A stretch of 6,935 nt of DNA, from assembly GCA_937925635.1 (NCBI GenBank), contig CALALX010000111.1, positions 1 through 6,935 on the forward strand. The letters run 5' to 3'. The stretch is from an uncultured Caulobacter sp. (GTDB taxonomy: Bacteria > Pseudomonadota > Alphaproteobacteria > Caulobacterales > Caulobacteraceae). How positions within the stretch are numbered: the first letter of the stretch is position 1; each line of letters begins with the position of its first letter. The position numbers and the translations under genes were made by a program. Under the pieces are notes generated by a model, which saw nothing but the letters and a program-made list of their open reading frames with translations, made no database searches and was not told the DNA's origin. This document shows positions 5,356-6,935 of the stretch, piece after piece.

Positions 5356-6935
5356 GCCTCGGCGCCTCCGAAGCGCTCGGTCCATTCGGCGATCTGCTCG
5401 TCGGCGATCTTGGCGAACAGCACCGGCGGCACGCCGACCGCCCGGCCCGGCTCCAGTCGCGTCAATTCCGCCCTGGCGTCGGTCGAGGGCCAGACGGGAG
5501 GCCAGGCCTCGCCAAAGGCCTCGCCGATCTTTTCGGCCGCGAACGGAATGAAGGGGGCCGACACGCGACCGTAGAGGGCCGAGAGGTTCAGGGCCGTGCG
5601 CACGACCACGGCCGCTCGCGCGACATCGGTCTTGATCGCCGTCCAAGGGGCGGCCTCCTGCAGGTACTCGTTGCCGAGCACCCACAGCTGGCGCAGCGCC
5701 TGGGACGCCTTGCGCAGCTCGATGGCCTCCATCTGGGCCGTCAGCTCGACGAGCTGGGCCGACACGTCGGCGAACAGCTTCTCCTCGAGCGGCCCCAATT
5801 CGCCGCCCGCCGGGACCACGCCCTCGAACTTGGACTCGTTGAACTTGCCGATGCGGTTGACGAAGTTGCCCAGCACATTGGCCAGGTCGCTGTTGATGGT
5901 CTGGGCGAAATGCTCCCAGGTGAAGGCGGTGTCCGACCCCTCGGGCGCGTTGGCCGTCAGATACCAGCGCCAGAGATCGGGCGGCAGAATCTCCAGCGCC
6001 GCATCGATGAACACGCCGCGCCTGTTGCTGGTCGAGAACTTGCCGCCGTACCAGTTCAGCCAGTTGAAGGCCTTGAGCCGGTCGACCGTCTTCCAGGGCT
6101 CCTCGCTGCCCAGGATGGTGGCCGGGAAGCTGACCGTATGGAAGGCGACGTTGTCCTTGCCCATGAACTGGACGTATTCGACGTCGTCCGCGCCCTTGTC
6201 CGTGCGCCACCAGCGCTGCCAGTCCGCGCCGGTCGCCTCCGACCATTCCACCGTCGCGCCGATGTATTCGATCGGCGCATCGAACCAGACGTAGAAGACC
6301 TTGGATTCGAACCCAGGACGCGGCGCGCCATTCTGGGTCACCGGGATGCCCCACTCCAGGTCGCGGGTGATGCCGCGGTCGTTGAGCCCCTCATCGAGGT
6401 GCTTGTAGGCGATGCCCCGGGTCAGGGCGGGCCAGCCGGCGGCCTTGCTGTCGACCCAGGCCCGGATGCGATCCTGCATCCGGCTCTGCAGCAGGTAGAG
6501 GTGGCGGGTGTCGCGCACCTCGATATTCCGCGATCCGCTGACCGCCGAGTAGGGGTTGATCAGGTCGATCGGGTCGAGCAGCGACCCGCAGTTGTCGCAC
6601 TGGTCGCCGCGCGCCTTCTCGAAGCCGCACCGGGGGCAGGTTCCCTCGACGTAGCGGTCCGGCAGGAAGCGACGGTCGTCGATCGAATAGACCATCTTGT
6701 CGGTCCGTTCCTCGATCAGCCCCTGCTTCTCCAGCGCCTCGCAGAAGTGCTGCGTCAGCCGATGATTGGGCGGGTTGGAGCTGCGGCCGAACCAGTCCCA
6801 GCTCATGCCGAATCCGCGCCCGAGGCGGTGCTGGACGTCATGCCATTCGTCGCAGTAGGCGCGAACGTCCTGTCCGGCCTCGGCGGCGGCCAGCTCGGCC
6901 GGGGTGCCGTGCTCGTCGGTGGCGCAGATGTAGAG
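5352..6935 (-). CDS. metG: Methionyl-tRNA synthetase, lacking its N-terminus at the window edge
   Basis: MetRS charges tRNA-Met with methionine in the cytoplasm, including the initiator. The window holds 527 codons; the start and the class I HIGH motif lie beyond base 6935. The visible part opens with LYICATDEHGTP, the conserved segment after the Rossmann start. A zinc knuckle C-x2-C-x9-C-x2-C follows at residues 100, 103, 113 and 116 (window numbering), as in the E. coli-type enzyme. Next come YVWFDAPIEYI, FMGKDNVAFHTV, and the KMSKS loop in its KFSTS form (299-303, near base 6041), then the helical anticodon-binding domain with NFVNRI and the WxxL-containing helices. It ends without a Trbp111-like C-terminal extension. 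The dioxygenase gene overlaps its stop by 4 bases on the same strand, so the two form an operon. An internal ATG at 6806 is not the start. Confidence 0.96.
   Translation of the reverse strand, partial: LYICATDEHGTPAELAAAEAGQDVRAYCDEWHDVQHRLGRGFGMSWDWFGRSSNPPNHRLTQHFCEALEKQGLIEERTDKMVYSIDDRRFLPDRYVEGTCPRCGFEKARGDQCDNCGSLLDPIDLINPYSAVSGSRNIEVRDTRHLYLLQSRMQDRIRAWVDSKAAGWPALTRGIAYKHLDEGLNDRGITRDLEWGIPVTQNGAPRPGFESKVFYVWFDAPIEYIGATVEWSEATGADWQRWWRTDKGADDVEYVQFMGKDNVAFHTVSFPATILGSEEPWKTVDRLKAFNWLNWYGGKFSTSNRRGVFIDAALEILPPDLWRWYLTANAPEGSDTAFTWEHFAQTINSDLANVLGNFVNRIGKFNESKFEGVVPAGGELGPLEEKLFADVSAQLVELTAQMEAIELRKASQALRQLWVLGNEYLQEAAPWTAIKTDVARAAVVVRTALNLSALYGRVSAPFIPFAAEKIGEAFGEAWPPVWPSTDARAELTRLEPGRAVGVPPVLFAKIADEQIAEWTERFGGAEA
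5365..5369 (-). promoter_or_regulatory. Ribosome-binding site of the dioxygenase gene, inside metG
   Basis: GGAGG on the minus strand lies 9 bases before the GTG at 5355, within the last codons of metG. It decides the start and supports translational coupling through the GTGA overlap. Confidence 0.75.

Noticed and set aside
4624..6354. One long 576-codon minus-strand protein including the oxygenase
   Set aside because: The part upstream of 5355 is an out-of-frame reading of metG. The GTG at 5355 with GGAGG and the GTGA overlap gives the correct 243-residue oxygenase.

Overview
The window is GC-rich (roughly two thirds G+C by eye). It reads as a chromosomal segment of an alphaproteobacterium, most likely Caulobacterales (Brevundimonas, Caulobacter or a relative). 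That placement is inferred from the EF-Tu N-terminus, the tRNA-Tyr/tRNA-Gly/tuf order, the codon use and the protein styles; it was not searched. No mobile element, CRISPR array, phage gene or integrase is visible.

Left end (1-439). A leftward stable-RNA/translation operon has tRNA-Tyr(GUA), tRNA-Gly(UCC) and the first 50 bases of tuf (EF-Tu), which runs off the window. Its likely sigma-70-type promoter lies at 411-439, across the start of the divergent gene rlmB. RlmB (417-1223) is the SPOUT-family 23S rRNA Gm2251 methyltransferase, so both sides of this divergent pair serve translation.

Middle (1224-4604). After a leader with hairpins and a terminator-like stem comes the most unusual gene. 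It encodes a 786-residue predicted lipoprotein with a Pro/Ala/Lys-rich linker, an uncharacterised middle domain, one predicted membrane helix and a 312-residue C-terminal tail. About 40% of that tail is His and 19% Asp, and its second half is three tandem ~62-68-residue repeats. A 79-base gap with a strong GC-rich hairpin separates it from a TerC/YjbE-family membrane protein gene, a family linked to Mn2+ export. Together they suggest a metal-binding or buffering protein paired with a metal exporter; this is inference.

Right end (4605-6935). Converging on terC with only 19 bases between the stop codons, a leftward pair encodes methionyl-tRNA synthetase (metG, N-terminus beyond the window) and a 243-residue 2-oxoglutarate/Fe(II) dioxygenase. 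Their stop and start overlap as GTGA, so the oxygenase is probably translationally coupled to metG. Its substrate is unknown; a component of the translation machinery is a testable idea.

The best candidates for something undescribed are the His/Asp-rich lipoprotein plus TerC pair and the metG-coupled oxygenase. No gap without a gene exceeds 300 bases. The longest, 1224-1363, holds the rlmB 3' region and the lipoprotein gene leader.
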